A stretch of DNA of 64,000 nt from Novosphingobium sp. (GTDB lineage: Bacteria > Pseudomonadota > Alphaproteobacteria > Sphingomonadales > Sphingomonadaceae), in contig NZ_JAUYRV010000014.1 in the NCBI RefSeq assembly GCF_030696665.1, positions 95,113 to 159,112 on the forward strand. The letters are read 5' to 3'. Position 1 is the first letter of the stretch. Every line of letters starts with the position of its first letter. Below are positions 17,087 to 26,023 of the stretch, one piece after another. The translations under genes were made by a program, and so were the position numbers. The notes beneath the pieces are model-generated. The model saw only the letters and a list, made by a program, of their open reading frames with translations. It had not been told where the DNA came from and ran no database searches.

Positions 17087-17860
17087 TCAGTTGGCCGCAG
17101 GCACAGACGCGCGCTGGATTACCTTGGCGGCACCCGGATCCTCGACCGCATCGACGCCCAGCAGGCCCGCCATCTGGCGTGTGCGGCGGCGCAGGCTGTC
17201 GGGCACGGTTTCATCCTTGGCGATCTGCGCGAACATGGTGCCCGCCAGATCGTTCTTGCCCTGCTTCATGTAGGCAATGCCGACGAGTTCGCCTGCACTG
17301 CCAAACCATGCGTTGCCCGGCACGGCCAGCGGCTTCAGCCGTTCGACGACCTTGTCTGCGCCAATCTTGTCAAATGTGAGCGACACTTCGCGGATCGTGG
17401 CGAGATCGCGGTAGGCCTGCGGCATCTGCGCATCGGCAGCGATGGCGGCAAACGCCTTGGCGGCTTCATCCGCCTTGCCCTGTTCCGACAGCACGCCGGC
17501 CTGCAGCATCATGGCTGAGGCGCGGAAACCATCGGTGCCTTCGCTGGCGATGGGGGCGACGTCTTCGCTGGCTGCCTTGAGATTGCGGACTTCCAGCTTA
17601 TCAAGCGCTTGCGTCAGCACTTCGCCTTGTTCACCGGCGACGGTGTTCTGGTGGTTTTCATACCAGAGCCAGCCACCCAGCCCGAGCAGCCCGGCGATGA
17701 TCGCGGCACCAACCGGCTTGCCATAACGCTGGAAAGCCGTGAGGACTTGATCCTCACGCAGAGCATCGTCCACTTCGCGCAGGAATGCATCGCCCTGAGC
17801 GCCAGAACGCTCAGCCAGTTGTTCGGAACGGGTTTGGTTACGGTCAGGACGGAGAGCCAA
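17087..17860 (-). CDS. YfgM-like membrane-anchored tetratricopeptide protein
   Basis: The 257-residue protein has a short cytoplasmic N-terminus (DAFLREVDDALREDQ), one transmembrane segment at about 49-66 (GAAIIAGLLGLGGWLWY) and a periplasmic helical region with TPR-like repeats rich in Ala. This is the TPR_21/YfgM architecture, a periplasmic chaperone-network protein in E. coli. No ATG is available before the conserved region, so TTG 17860 is taken as the start; this is uncertain. It is upstream of bamB by 22 bases and probably co-transcribed. Confidence 0.82.
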   Translation of the reverse strand: MALRPDRNQTRSEQLAERSGAQGDAFLREVDDALREDQVLTAFQRYGKPVGAAIIAGLLGLGGWLWYENHQNTVAGEQGEVLTQALDKLEVRNLKAASEDVAPIASEGTDGFRASAMMLQAGVLSEQGKADEAAKAFAAIAADAQMPQAYRDLATIREVSLTFDKIGADKVVERLKPLAVPGNAWFGSAGELVGIAYMKQGKNDLAGTMFAQIAKDETVPDSLRRRTRQMAGLLGVDAVEDPGAAKVIQRASVPAAN

Positions 17861-17994
17861 GGCAGCGCTTTCAGGGAATATAGTGGAACATTGCTAGCGT
17901 TTGTCTGGCGGGGTGTTTAGCGGATGGGACCGCCTTTTCAACCGAATTGCTAGTTTATGCCCGGCGCGTGAACGCTTGCTGAAGCGCACGACAC

Positions 17995-19167
17995 CTAGCC
18001 CTGGTCGAAACTGCTGCGCCCGAGTGCCGTTGCATAGGCTTCGACATATCGCTTTGCCATTACCGCTTCGTCAAATTCGGCGGCTGCGCGGGTGCGGTTG
18101 GCCTTGCCGATGCGCTGGCGCAGCGCATCGGCTGCGGCAAGGCTGGCGATGGCGCTGGCGAAAGCCTGCTCATCTCCCGGAGCGCTTATAAACGGGCGGT
18201 TTTCCTCTGCGACCATCTCTGCCACATCGCCCACGGCAGGGCTGGCGACGGCAAGGCCGGAAGCCATCGCCTCTATCACCGAAAGCGGGGCCTGTTCGCT
18301 GTCGGAGGACAGCGCGAAGAGGTCGAACAGGCCGATGACTGCGGATGGATCGGCAACATGGCCGGGCAGGTGAACCCGGTGAGCTAGGTCCAGCCGCATT
18401 GCTTCTGCTAGAATCGCCTCACGTTCAGGGCCCTCGCCAAGGATGACGAGGTGCCATTCCGGCGGTAGATCCCGCACCGCGCGGACCATGCGGGGCAGGT
18501 TCTTGACCGCGCGCAGGCCCGCCAGTGTGCCGAGCCACTTTTCACCCGGACGCTTGACCAGACGCGGCAACACATCGGGCCGTGGCTTCTTCCCATAGAG
18601 CGCGGTATCGATGCCATTGGCGATGCGCTGCACCCGCCCGCGCGGTTGCCGCCAGACGTTCAGCGCAATGTCCTCAAGCTGGCGCGAGGGCACCATCAGG
18701 CCACTCGCCCGCGACAGGGCAATCATGCGATACCAGTTGCGATGGCGCTTCAGGCCGCCTGCTTCATCAGCGTTGAAGCCGTCTTCGTGGTGGACCAGTG
18801 GCGGCAGCCCCATCGATGGCGCGAATACGGCGTGGGCCATCGCCGCATCCATCGCACCCCAATTGTATGTCAGGATCAGATCAAAGCCCTGCATCGCGCG
18901 GGCCAGGCGCTGGAGCCTTCCGATGCGCAGCTTGCCCGCGAGCGGCGGAAACCCGAACGGGAAGAATGCCTTTACGCGCTTGTCGATCAGGCTTTGCGCG
19001 CCCATCGCCGAGGGCACGGCAGAAACCACATGGTGTTCGAGGTTTTTGCCAAAGGGCGCTTTGGCCCAGCGGTTCATCAGCGCGACGACGCGGCGCTCCT
19101 TGCCCCCTGCATCAAACGTGGAATGCAGGTGAAGGAGTTTCAGCGGGCGCTTTGTTGCAGCGTTCAT
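17995..19167 (-). CDS. GT4-family glycosyltransferase
   Basis: The 390-residue GT-B fold protein has an N-terminal acceptor domain beginning LKLLHLHSTFDAGGKERRV, a linker with RIANGIDTALY, and a C-terminal nucleotide-sugar domain with WLGTLAGLRAVKNLPRMV, VILGEGPER and the EX7E-like SEQAPLSVIEAMASGLAV. These are GT4 hallmarks. It overlaps the hydrolase gene upstream (ATGA), but no other polysaccharide genes are nearby, so the acceptor is unknown. Confidence 0.87.
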   Translation of the reverse strand: MNAATKRPLKLLHLHSTFDAGGKERRVVALMNRWAKAPFGKNLEHHVVSAVPSAMGAQSLIDKRVKAFFPFGFPPLAGKLRIGRLQRLARAMQGFDLILTYNWGAMDAAMAHAVFAPSMGLPPLVHHEDGFNADEAGGLKRHRNWYRMIALSRASGLMVPSRQLEDIALNVWRQPRGRVQRIANGIDTALYGKKPRPDVLPRLVKRPGEKWLGTLAGLRAVKNLPRMVRAVRDLPPEWHLVILGEGPEREAILAEAMRLDLAHRVHLPGHVADPSAVIGLFDLFALSSDSEQAPLSVIEAMASGLAVASPAVGDVAEMVAEENRPFISAPGDEQAFASAIASLAAADALRQRIGKANRTRAAAEFDEAVMAKRYVEAYATALGRSSFDQG

Positions 19168-20018
19168 ACCCGGCTGAGCAAGCGTCCGATCGCCGCGATG
19201 CTTTCGGGTTCGTCAAGCGTGGGGGCATGGCCGATGCGCGGCAGGGTAACCAGTTCCACGCCGGGACGGGTGGCCATCTTGGCTGCGGCTTCCGGGGTCA
19301 GGATATCGGACGTTTCGCCGCGCAGGACCAGCAGCGGGCGGGTGGCAAGCGCATCGAACAGCGGCCACATATCGACTTGTGGCGTTGCGCCTTCAGGAGC
19401 TTCGAACGGTTCGGCGATCTTCATGTCATAATCGAAGGCGATGCGCCCGCCGGTGCCAAGCACCATGATGCGCTTGGCATAATGCAACCACTGCGTGATG
19501 TCCCAATCGGGGTAGACGTCGCCACTGCTTTCCTGAAGCGCGCGGGCAGCGTGCATCCATGTTTCAAAATTGCGCCCCTGCCCGACATAGCCCCGAATAC
19601 GTTCAAGCCCGGCTGCCGAGACTTCGGGACCGATATCGTTGAGCACGGCGGCGGCGATCCGCTGCGGGTTGGAAACTGCCAGCAGCATCGTCAGCAATCC
19701 GCCAAGCGATGTGCCGATGGATACGAAACGGTCGATCCCTTCCTGCGCCAGCAGCGCTTCTACATCCTGCAGATATTGCAGCGGGGTGTAGGTCATCGGG
19801 TCTTTGGCATAATCGCTATCGCCACGGCCGCGCATTTCAGGGCAAAGCACGCGCCATTGACCGGCCAGCGACGCTGCCAGATCCTCAAAATCGCGGGCGT
19901 TGCGGGTCAAACCCGGCAGACAGAGCACCGGCGGGCGGGCGGAATCACCATCGTAATAGCGGAAATGCAGGCGCAATCCGTCGCTGCTGGTCCAGTAGCG
20001 ATCTTCGTAATCTGCCAT
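19164..20018 (-). CDS. Alpha/beta-hydrolase fold protein
   Basis: The 284-residue hydrolase has an oxyanion-hole region LCLPGLTRNARDFEDLA, nucleophile elbow GTSLGG, an acidic residue in LRGETSDILTPE and the catalytic His in IGHAPTLDEPE near the end. ATG 20018 was chosen because the usual N-terminus MADYEDRYW follows; the longer frame has no support. It overlaps the glycosyltransferase start. The substrate is not deducible; esterase and lyase relatives exist in this family. Confidence 0.87.
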   Translation of the reverse strand: MADYEDRYWTSSDGLRLHFRYYDGDSARPPVLCLPGLTRNARDFEDLAASLAGQWRVLCPEMRGRGDSDYAKDPMTYTPLQYLQDVEALLAQEGIDRFVSIGTSLGGLLTMLLAVSNPQRIAAAVLNDIGPEVSAAGLERIRGYVGQGRNFETWMHAARALQESSGDVYPDWDITQWLHYAKRIMVLGTGGRIAFDYDMKIAEPFEAPEGATPQVDMWPLFDALATRPLLVLRGETSDILTPEAAAKMATRPGVELVTLPRIGHAPTLDEPESIAAIGRLLSRV

Positions 20019-20092
20019 GATCAATCGATATTCCGCATGAAATCGGGTGGAGCCTGCTTGCGGGCAGGCCATTGCATGCCCACTATTGCCGG

Positions 20093-21502
20093 ATGCCAGC
20101 GCTCCCGCAAGACGCGATCTATCGCCCCTCCCCCCGCATCATGGCGCTGGCCGACTGGATCGGCGATCCCGTGCAGGCAGCGGACTTCCCCGAAACCCGG
20201 CTGCGCTGGCGCAATGATCGTGCCGCGCACGACATCGGGCTGGCCAGTTTGAGCGACGAGGATTGGCTGCGCCACTTCGGACGCTTTGAACCGCTGCCGG
20301 ACAATATGCCGGGACCGATGGCGCTGCGCTATCACGGACACCAGTTCCGCACCTACAACCCGGATCTTGGCGACGGGCGCGGGTTTACCTTTGCGCAGAT
20401 GCTGGATGCGAACGATCGGCTGATGGACCTTGGCACGAAGGGTTCCGGGCAGACACCGTGGAGCCGCGCGGGCGACGGGCGGCTGACGTTGAAAGGCGCG
20501 ATGCGTGAGATATTGGCAACCGAGATGCTTGAGGCGCTGGGGGTGAACACCAGCCGCACGCTTTCGGTCATCGAGACGGGCGAATCACTCTATCGCGGGG
20601 ATGAACCTTCGCCGACGCGCTCTGCCGTGCTGGTGAGGCTGAGCCACGGACACATTCGCATCGGCACGTTCCAGCGGCTTGGCGCTTTGCAGCTTGAAGA
20701 CGAGATGGCGCAACTGGTCGCCTATTGCTTGGCCAACTTCCCCGGCGCAGCATTTGCTGATGCGCCGCACCCTGCCGTCCGGTTCTTCAACCAGGTGGTG
20801 GAGCGCATGGCCGATATGGCCGCCAGCTATATGGTGGCGGGCTTTGTCCACGGCGTGCTGAATTCCGACAACATGAACGTGACCGGCGAAAGCTTCGACT
20901 ATGGCCCGTGGCGCTGGCTGCCGAAGTGGGAGCCGGGCTTTACCGCTGCCTACTTCGACCATTCCGGCCTTTACGCCTATGGCCGCCAGCCAGAGGCGAT
21001 CCATTGGAACTGCGGGCAATTGGCGGTGGCGCTGCGGTCTTTGGTGGAAGCCGCACCGCTGATTGAAGCGCTCAACCGCTATCCCGAGCTTTACAGCCAA
21101 GCGATGACGCGGCGATGGCTGTGGCGGCTGGGTGTGGAGCCACGCGGCCTGGATGAGGACACGGCGCTGATCGGTGCTTGCGAGAACGTAATGGTGGCAC
21201 AAGGGACCGGGCCGGATGCGTTTTTCTTTGCCCATCGCGGCGGGCGCGGACCATTTGCCGATACGGCGGAAAGTGCTGAATTGCGGGATGCCTTGGCCCC
21301 GTACACGGCGCTGGACAGTAGCCATCCCTACTGGTCCGACGCAGCGCCGCAGTCCATGCTGATCGATGAAGTCGAGGCCATCTGGCAACCCATTGCCGAG
21401 CGCGATGACTGGTCTGCGCTCAATGCCAAAGTGGCAGCCTTGCGGCGCATGGGTGAGGCAATGGGGCGGCGACCGACACCGATGGGCCACGCGATCCGCT
21501 GA
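20093..21502 (+). CDS. selO: SelO/YdiU protein AMPylase (pseudokinase fold)
   Basis: SelO transfers AMP from ATP to Ser, Thr or Tyr of target proteins and has been linked to redox homeostasis in E. coli. The 469-residue protein contains the family blocks ALRYHGHQFRTYNPDLGDGRG, LGTKGSGQTPWSR and HGVLNSDNMNVTGESFDYGPW; the last holds the catalytic Asp and metal ligands Asn and Asp. It is somewhat shorter than many homologues and lacks a C-terminal Cys or selenocysteine, ending PMGHAIR. ATG 20093 is preferred over TTG seven codons upstream. It is divergent from the hydrolase gene. Confidence 0.94.
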   Translation: MPALPQDAIYRPSPRIMALADWIGDPVQAADFPETRLRWRNDRAAHDIGLASLSDEDWLRHFGRFEPLPDNMPGPMALRYHGHQFRTYNPDLGDGRGFTFAQMLDANDRLMDLGTKGSGQTPWSRAGDGRLTLKGAMREILATEMLEALGVNTSRTLSVIETGESLYRGDEPSPTRSAVLVRLSHGHIRIGTFQRLGALQLEDEMAQLVAYCLANFPGAAFADAPHPAVRFFNQVVERMADMAASYMVAGFVHGVLNSDNMNVTGESFDYGPWRWLPKWEPGFTAAYFDHSGLYAYGRQPEAIHWNCGQLAVALRSLVEAAPLIEALNRYPELYSQAMTRRWLWRLGVEPRGLDEDTALIGACENVMVAQGTGPDAFFFAHRGGRGPFADTAESAELRDALAPYTALDSSHPYWSDAAPQSMLIDEVEAIWQPIAERDDWSALNAKVAALRRMGEAMGRRPTPMGHAIR

Positions 21503-21547
21503 AATCATCCACCAAGGGTGGTTCCGAGCATGAATATTGTTTAATCA

Positions 21548-21566
21548 GTAACGTCTGGGGCGTTAC
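21548..21566. promoter_or_regulatory. Hairpin in the selO-astD gap
   Basis: GTAACG (21548-21553) pairs perfectly with CGTTAC (21561-21566) around a 7-base loop. It lies about 64 bases before the proposed astD start. No T-run follows, so it is more likely an operator or leader structure than a terminator. Confidence 0.4.
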
Positions 21567-21629
21567 GGTACGGACCGGGAACCGGAACCCACTGTTCGCT
21601 AGAACACTTTGGAAGAGCAGGCATTATTC

Positions 21630-23045
21630 GTGGCAACTGCCGAAATCGTATCCTATGAACCTGCCACCGGCGCCGAAGTGTGGCGCGGCAAGGTGGGCGA
21701 TGTCGAAGACGTGGTCGCCCGCGCACGACGCGCTTGGCCGGCGTGGGCAGCGCAACCGCTGGCCACGCGCATCGAACTGGTGCGCCGCTTTGCCAACGAA
21801 GTGCGCAAGGATGCCGACAAGCTTGCCACGATGATCGCACGCGAAACGGGCAAGCCCCTGTGGGAAGCGCGCGCCGAAGTTGAAAGCGTGGTCGGCAAGG
21901 TCGAGATTTCGGTCCGCGCCTATGCTGACCGCACATCGCAGCGGAAACTGGATTCGGCGCTGCAGGGCACGGCGGCGCTGCGGCACAAGCCGCATGGCGT
22001 GATGGCCGTGCTGGGGCCGTACAACTTCCCCGCACACCTGCCCAATGGCCACATCGTGCCCGCGCTGATCGCCGGGAACGTGGTGATCTTCAAGCCTTCG
22101 GAAAAAACGCCTGCCACGGGCGAGATGCTGGCGCAGTGCTTCCACCGCGCGGGCATTTCCGCCGCAATCGTGCAGGTTCTGATCGGCGGCCCGGCTGAGG
22201 GGCAGGCGCTGGTAGCGCACGATGGCATCGATGGCGTGCTGTTCACCGGATCGGCACATGCCGGCATTGCGATCAACCGCAAGTTGGCATCGAACCCGGG
22301 CAAGATGGTTGCGCTGGAGATGGGCGGCAACAATCCTATCGTAGTGTGGGATACGCCCAAGATTCAGGACGCGGCAACGCTGATCGTGCAATCGGCCTTC
22401 ACCAGCGCGGGGCAGCGTTGCACTGCGGCGCGGCGGCTGATCGTCAAGGCTTCGATGTATGACGAGATCATCGGCGAAGTGAAACGGCTGGCCGACCGCA
22501 TCATCGTGGGCGCACCGTTCGATGAACCGTCGCCCTTCATGGGGCCTGTTATCGACAACCGCACCGCCGATGGCCTGACCGAAAGCTTCGTCTACCTGCT
22601 GTCATCGGGCGGCCGTCCGATCAAGCACATGGTGCGGCTGAAGGACGATCTGCCGTTCCTTTCGCCCGCGATCATCGATGTGACCGCCGTGGCCGAGCGG
22701 CCGGACGTGGAACTGTTTGGCCCGCTGCTGCAAGTGGTGAGGGTGAATGACTTCGATGAAGCAATTGCCGAGGCCAACGCCACCCGCTTTGGCCTGTCGG
22801 CTTCACTGATCGGCGGAGATCCGCAGGATTACAACCGGTTCTGGGCGAATATCCGCGCAGGCGTGGTCAACTGGAACCGGCCAACCAACGGGGCATCCTC
22901 AGCCGCGCCATTCGGCGGAGTGGGGCTTTCAGGCAATCACCGGCCCAGCGCCTATTATGCTGCGGACTACTGCGCTTATCCCGTCGCGTCGAGCGAGATG
23001 GACCAACCGCGTGCGAGCATCGGCGTGGGGCTGCGCAGCGATTAA
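21630..23045 (+). CDS. astD: N-succinylglutamate 5-semialdehyde dehydrogenase
   Basis: AstD is the fourth enzyme of the arginine succinyltransferase pathway and oxidises succinylglutamate semialdehyde. The 471-residue protein has the ALDH fold with AVLGPYNFPAHLPNGHIVPALIAGN, the catalytic Glu in ALEMGGNNP, and the nucleophile Cys in SAGQRCTAARR; these stretches are closer to AstD than to generic ALDHs. GTG 21630 fits homologue starts better than TTG 21609. No astA, astB, astC or astE is in the window, so this copy is away from its pathway partners and its physiological aldehyde could differ. Confidence 0.88.
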   Translation: MATAEIVSYEPATGAEVWRGKVGDVEDVVARARRAWPAWAAQPLATRIELVRRFANEVRKDADKLATMIARETGKPLWEARAEVESVVGKVEISVRAYADRTSQRKLDSALQGTAALRHKPHGVMAVLGPYNFPAHLPNGHIVPALIAGNVVIFKPSEKTPATGEMLAQCFHRAGISAAIVQVLIGGPAEGQALVAHDGIDGVLFTGSAHAGIAINRKLASNPGKMVALEMGGNNPIVVWDTPKIQDAATLIVQSAFTSAGQRCTAARRLIVKASMYDEIIGEVKRLADRIIVGAPFDEPSPFMGPVIDNRTADGLTESFVYLLSSGGRPIKHMVRLKDDLPFLSPAIIDVTAVAERPDVELFGPLLQVVRVNDFDEAIAEANATRFGLSASLIGGDPQDYNRFWANIRAGVVNWNRPTNGASSAAPFGGVGLSGNHRPSAYYAADYCAYPVASSEMDQPRASIGVGLRSD

Positions 23046-23049
23046 GCTG

Positions 23050-23271
23050 TTAATTCGCCGGATCAGGCAGCGGTAGCGCCGGGTCGATCGGCCCGCCCGG
23101 CGTGATTGCCAGATTGCGCATGTTCTGCTGGCTGAGGTCCGGGTCGACCATCAACTGCCCTTGCAACGCCTCTGCCATCACTGGATCGAGCGGTGCGCCG
23201 TCTTGCTCCACCTGCGGCGAACCACAGGCGGCAAGGACGAGACACAGAGCGAGAGTGGCAGCGATGCGCAT
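23050..23271 (-). CDS. Small lipoprotein of unknown function
   Basis: The 73-residue product starts with a lipoprotein signal (TLALCLVLAACGS, lipidated Cys16 predicted) and continues with a short acidic, Pro-rich tail without known domain. It is convergent with astD, with its stop five bases from the astD end. A strong hairpin lies just upstream of its start and terminates the preceding leftward gene, so it has its own promoter or depends on read-through. Confidence 0.65.
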   Translation of the reverse strand: MRIAATLALCLVLAACGSPQVEQDGAPLDPVMAEALQGQLMVDPDLSQQNMRNLAITPGGPIDPALPLPDPAN

Positions 23272-23304
23272 TCCGGCGGTTTAGCGCCGCCGGGTTAAGA
23301 AAAA

Positions 23305-23333
23305 GGGAGCGCCCCGCATGTGCGGAGCGCTCC
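23305..23333 (-). terminator. Rho-independent terminator after the glycine-zipper gene
   Basis: Read leftward, the stem GGGAGCGC/GCGCTCCC is extended by CCGCA/TGCGG around a tiny loop and is followed by TTTTT (23300-23304 as A on the plus strand). It lies 45 bases after the glycine-zipper stop. Confidence 0.9.
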
Positions 23334-23377
23334 CCAACCCGACCTTTCAGTGCGACCCGAAGGGTGGGCGTACTCCG

Positions 23378-23851
23378 TTAGCGGCAGCGGCCACCGCCAC
23401 GATCAACTTCGCGGCCAAGCAGTGCGCCCCCGGCAGCGCCAAGCACTGCGCCAAGCGTGCGGTCACCGCCACGGCCAGCCACTTCGCGGCCGACCAGTGC
23501 GCCTGCCACGCCGCCGATTACGAGACCGGTGGTGCCATCATTGCGACGGCAATAGTAGCGGCCATCATTGCCACGCCATGAACTGCGGTTGCCGTTCCAA
23601 TTGCTGCGCTGGTTGTAGCGGCGATTGTCCCAGCCGCGATCATTCCAGCCACGGCGATCGTTCCAGCCACGGCGGTCGTCGCGGCGGCGGTTATCCCAGC
23701 CGTTCCACTGCGTGCCCAGATCGACATTGGCCGACGTTTCGATGCGTGTCTGCGGCAGGGCCGCTGCCGATGCCGGAACCGCGATGGCAAGGGTTGAGGC
23801 GGCGGTCATGGCTGCAACAAGACCCAGTGCGGTGTTCTTGATATTGAACAT
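23378..23851 (-). CDS. Exported glycine-zipper 2TM protein with Arg/Trp/Asn-rich repeat region
   Basis: The 157-residue protein has a signal peptide (residues 1-29, ending PASAA), then a highly polar region with tandem RRGWNDRRGWNDRGWDNRR repeats, and a C-terminal glycine-zipper pair GLVIGGVAGALVGREV and GAVLGAAGGALLGREVD. The last two segments match glycine-zipper 2TM outer-membrane or periplasmic proteins (Rick_17kDa-like). The repeat DNA near 23625-23700 is a short tandem duplication. ATG 23851 has GGAGGAGAAG upstream. Function unknown; relatives in sphingomonads are abundant envelope proteins. Confidence 0.78.
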   Translation of the reverse strand: MFNIKNTALGLVAAMTAASTLAIAVPASAAALPQTRIETSANVDLGTQWNGWDNRRRDDRRGWNDRRGWNDRGWDNRRYNQRSNWNGNRSSWRGNDGRYYCRRNDGTTGLVIGGVAGALVGREVAGRGGDRTLGAVLGAAGGALLGREVDRGGGRCR

Positions 23852-23915
23852 GGTCTTCTCCTCCAGTTCTTGGAGAGCAGCCGTCAGTCTCTGGCTGGTC
23901 CCGTTCTTCTTGATG

Positions 23916-23943
23916 GTTCAGGTTTACGCTCCCGAACCTGAAC
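23916..23943. promoter_or_regulatory. Perfect 9-bp inverted repeat upstream of the glycine-zipper gene
   Basis: GTTCAGGTT (23916-23924) and AACCTGAAC (23935-23943) form a perfect dyad with a 10-base spacer, 65-92 bases upstream of ATG 23851. It could be an operator or a 5' leader hairpin. The protein that binds it, if any, is unknown. Confidence 0.5.
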
Positions 23944-24059
23944 GGAACGCAACCAGCGTGTCAGATTTGCGGTTTGCGACAAAGCGATGAAATTCGGCGA
24001 TGAAATGCAGCGTGAATAGGCACTTGGCCCGGGCTGCCATTGCTGGCAGGGCAGCGGAC

Positions 24060-24950
24060 ATGACTTCACGTGAGACTTTCCGGCGCGGCCTTGTTGCGGC
24101 GGTATGCGCCTATATCTGCTGGGGCCTGCTGCCACTTTATTTCAAGGCGCTGCATGCGGTGCCGCCATTGGAACTGGTGGGCTGGCGGGTGGTGTTCACG
24201 TTGCCGGTGTGTATCGCAATCGTGATGTCTCGCGGCCAGTTTCCCGAACTTCGTGCAGCGTTTGCTAATCGGCAAGCGCTTGGCCTGATGGCACTCAGCG
24301 CGCTGCTGATCGGGTCCAACTGGCTGATTTATGTCATTGCGATCAACAGTGGCCATGTGCTGGCGACAAGCCTTGGCTATTACATCAACCCGCTGATCAA
24401 CGTGCTGCTTGGCACGGTTTTCCTCGGTGAACGGCTGAGCCGGGTGCAGTGGGGTGCGGTCATGCTCGCCGGGGTGGGCATCGCACTGCTGCTGGCAGGC
24501 GCGGTCGACACACTGGCGGTGGCGTTGAGCCTGGCGTTCACGTTCGCTTTCTACGGCTTTGTGCGCAAACAGGCGCCGGTCGGCGCGGTGCCGGGCCTGA
24601 CCATCGAAACGACTGTCCTGTTGCTGCCCGCAATCGCCATCGTAACGCTGGCAGCCGGTTCGCCGGGCGGGAGCAGCCTTGCGCTTGGCGGGTGGACCAC
24701 GCCGCTGATCATCGCGTCCGGGCTGGCCACGGCGGTGCCGTTGCTGCTGTTTGCCGTTGCGGCGCGCAGCCTGCCGCTGTCGACGCTGGGCTTCGTCCAG
24801 TTCATCGCGCCGACAATCAGCTTCACGCTGGGGCTGACGGTGTTTGGCGAATCGCTGGATACCACGCGGCTCGCCTCGTTTGCCGTAATATGGGCGGCGA
24901 TTGCGCTCTACAGCTGGGATATGGGCAAGCAGGCGAGCGCCGCGCGTTAG
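24060..24950 (+). CDS. rarD: EamA-family permease RarD
   Basis: The 296-residue protein of the drug/metabolite transporter superfamily has ten hydrophobic helices arranged as two EamA repeats. RarD hallmarks are the [14 protein letters not shown] opening, the [26 protein letters not shown] block and [18 protein letters not shown] in the second half. The substrate of RarD is not known despite the chloramphenicol-sensitivity annotation. ATG 24060 gives the normal family N-terminus; ATG 24000 would add an unsupported 20 residues. Its stop overlaps the convergent pyrC stop. Confidence 0.9.
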   Translation: MTSRETFRRGLVAAVCAYICWGLLPLYFKALHAVPPLELVGWRVVFTLPVCIAIVMSRGQFPELRAAFANRQALGLMALSALLIGSNWLIYVIAINSGHVLATSLGYYINPLINVLLGTVFLGERLSRVQWGAVMLAGVGIALLLAGAVDTLAVALSLAFTFAFYGFVRKQAPVGAVPGLTIETTVLLLPAIAIVTLAAGSPGGSSLALGGWTTPLIIASGLATAVPLLLFAVAARSLPLSTLGFVQFIAPTISFTLGLTVFGESLDTTRLASFAVIWAAIALYSWDMGKQASAAR

Positions 24951-25984
24951 GTCAGCCGCCAGACGAGCGTTTCGCCAGCGTGGAACGGCACGATCATCGT
25001 ACCGTTGCAGTCCAGCACCTCGGGCACGTGCACCGGGGCCTTTTCCAGCGTGATCGTGCCTTCGTTCACCGGCATGCGATAGAACGCCGGACCGTTGAGC
25101 GAGGCGAAGGCTTCGAACCGGTCGAGCGCGCCCTCTTCATCGAACACCGTGACGTAACTTTCCAGCGCAAAGGGCGCGTTGAAGATTCCGGCACAGCCGC
25201 AGGCGGTTTCCTTCAGATGCTTGGCATGCGGCGCGGTGTCGGTGCCAAGGAACACGCGAGTGCAGCCTGACGTCGCCAGCTTGCGCAAGGCAAGGCGGTG
25301 CTTCTCACGCTTGGCCACCGGCAGGCAGAACGCGTGGGGGCGGATGCCGCCAACCAGCATGGCGTTGCGATTGATGTGGAGGTGCTGCGGCGTGACCGTG
25401 GCCGCAATGTTCGGCCCGGCGCTTTCAACAAACTGCGCGGCTTCCTCGGTGGTGATGTGTTCGAACACGATCCGAAGGTCGGGCATGTCAGCCACCAGCC
25501 TTGTCAGAGTACGCTCGATGAACACGGCCTCACGGTCGAAGATGTCGACATGGCTGTCGGTCACTTCGCCGTGGATCAGCAGCGGCATTCCGATGCGCTG
25601 CATCGCTTCAAGCACCGGATAGATCGTGCGGATGTCGGTCACGCCGTGGGCCGATCCGGTGGTGGCGTGCGCGGGATAGAGCTTTGCCGCAACGAACACG
25701 CCTTCGGCAAAGCCACGCTCGACTTCGGCGATGTCGGTGGAATCGGTTAGATAGAGCGTCATCAGCGGGGTAAAATCGCTGCCCTGCGGGAGGGCGGCCA
25801 AAATGCGGTCGCGATAAGCGGCGACGCCTGCCACATCGGTCATCGGCGGAGCAAGATTGGGCATGACGATGGCGCGCCCAAACTGCCGCGCGGTATACGG
25901 CACAACGCCTGCCAGCACATCACGGTCGCGCAGATGGGTGTGCCAGTCATCGGGGCGGCGAATGGTCAGAGTCTTGATCGTCAT
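24947..25984 (-). CDS. pyrC: Dihydroorotase (class II, PyrC)
   Basis: PyrC cyclises carbamoyl aspartate to dihydroorotate in pyrimidine synthesis. The 345-residue protein has the metal-binding [11 protein letters not shown] at residues 11-21, the bridging carboxylated Lys in [11 protein letters not shown], further His ligands in LLIHGEV and VFEHITT, and the catalytic Asp in FLGTDTAPH. Length and motifs match the short E. coli type. pyrE lies 17 kb away and is not linked. Divergent from ygfZ, with 39 bases between starts. Confidence 0.97.
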   Translation of the reverse strand: MTIKTLTIRRPDDWHTHLRDRDVLAGVVPYTARQFGRAIVMPNLAPPMTDVAGVAAYRDRILAALPQGSDFTPLMTLYLTDSTDIAEVERGFAEGVFVAAKLYPAHATTGSAHGVTDIRTIYPVLEAMQRIGMPLLIHGEVTDSHVDIFDREAVFIERTLTRLVADMPDLRIVFEHITTEEAAQFVESAGPNIAATVTPQHLHINRNAMLVGGIRPHAFCLPVAKREKHRLALRKLATSGCTRVFLGTDTAPHAKHLKETACGCAGIFNAPFALESYVTVFDEEGALDRFEAFASLNGPAFYRMPVNEGTITLEKAPVHVPEVLDCNGTMIVPFHAGETLVWRLT

Positions 25985-26023
25985 GGCCTTCCCCTTAGCG
26001 ATGGTGGTGCCTATCTACCAGTC

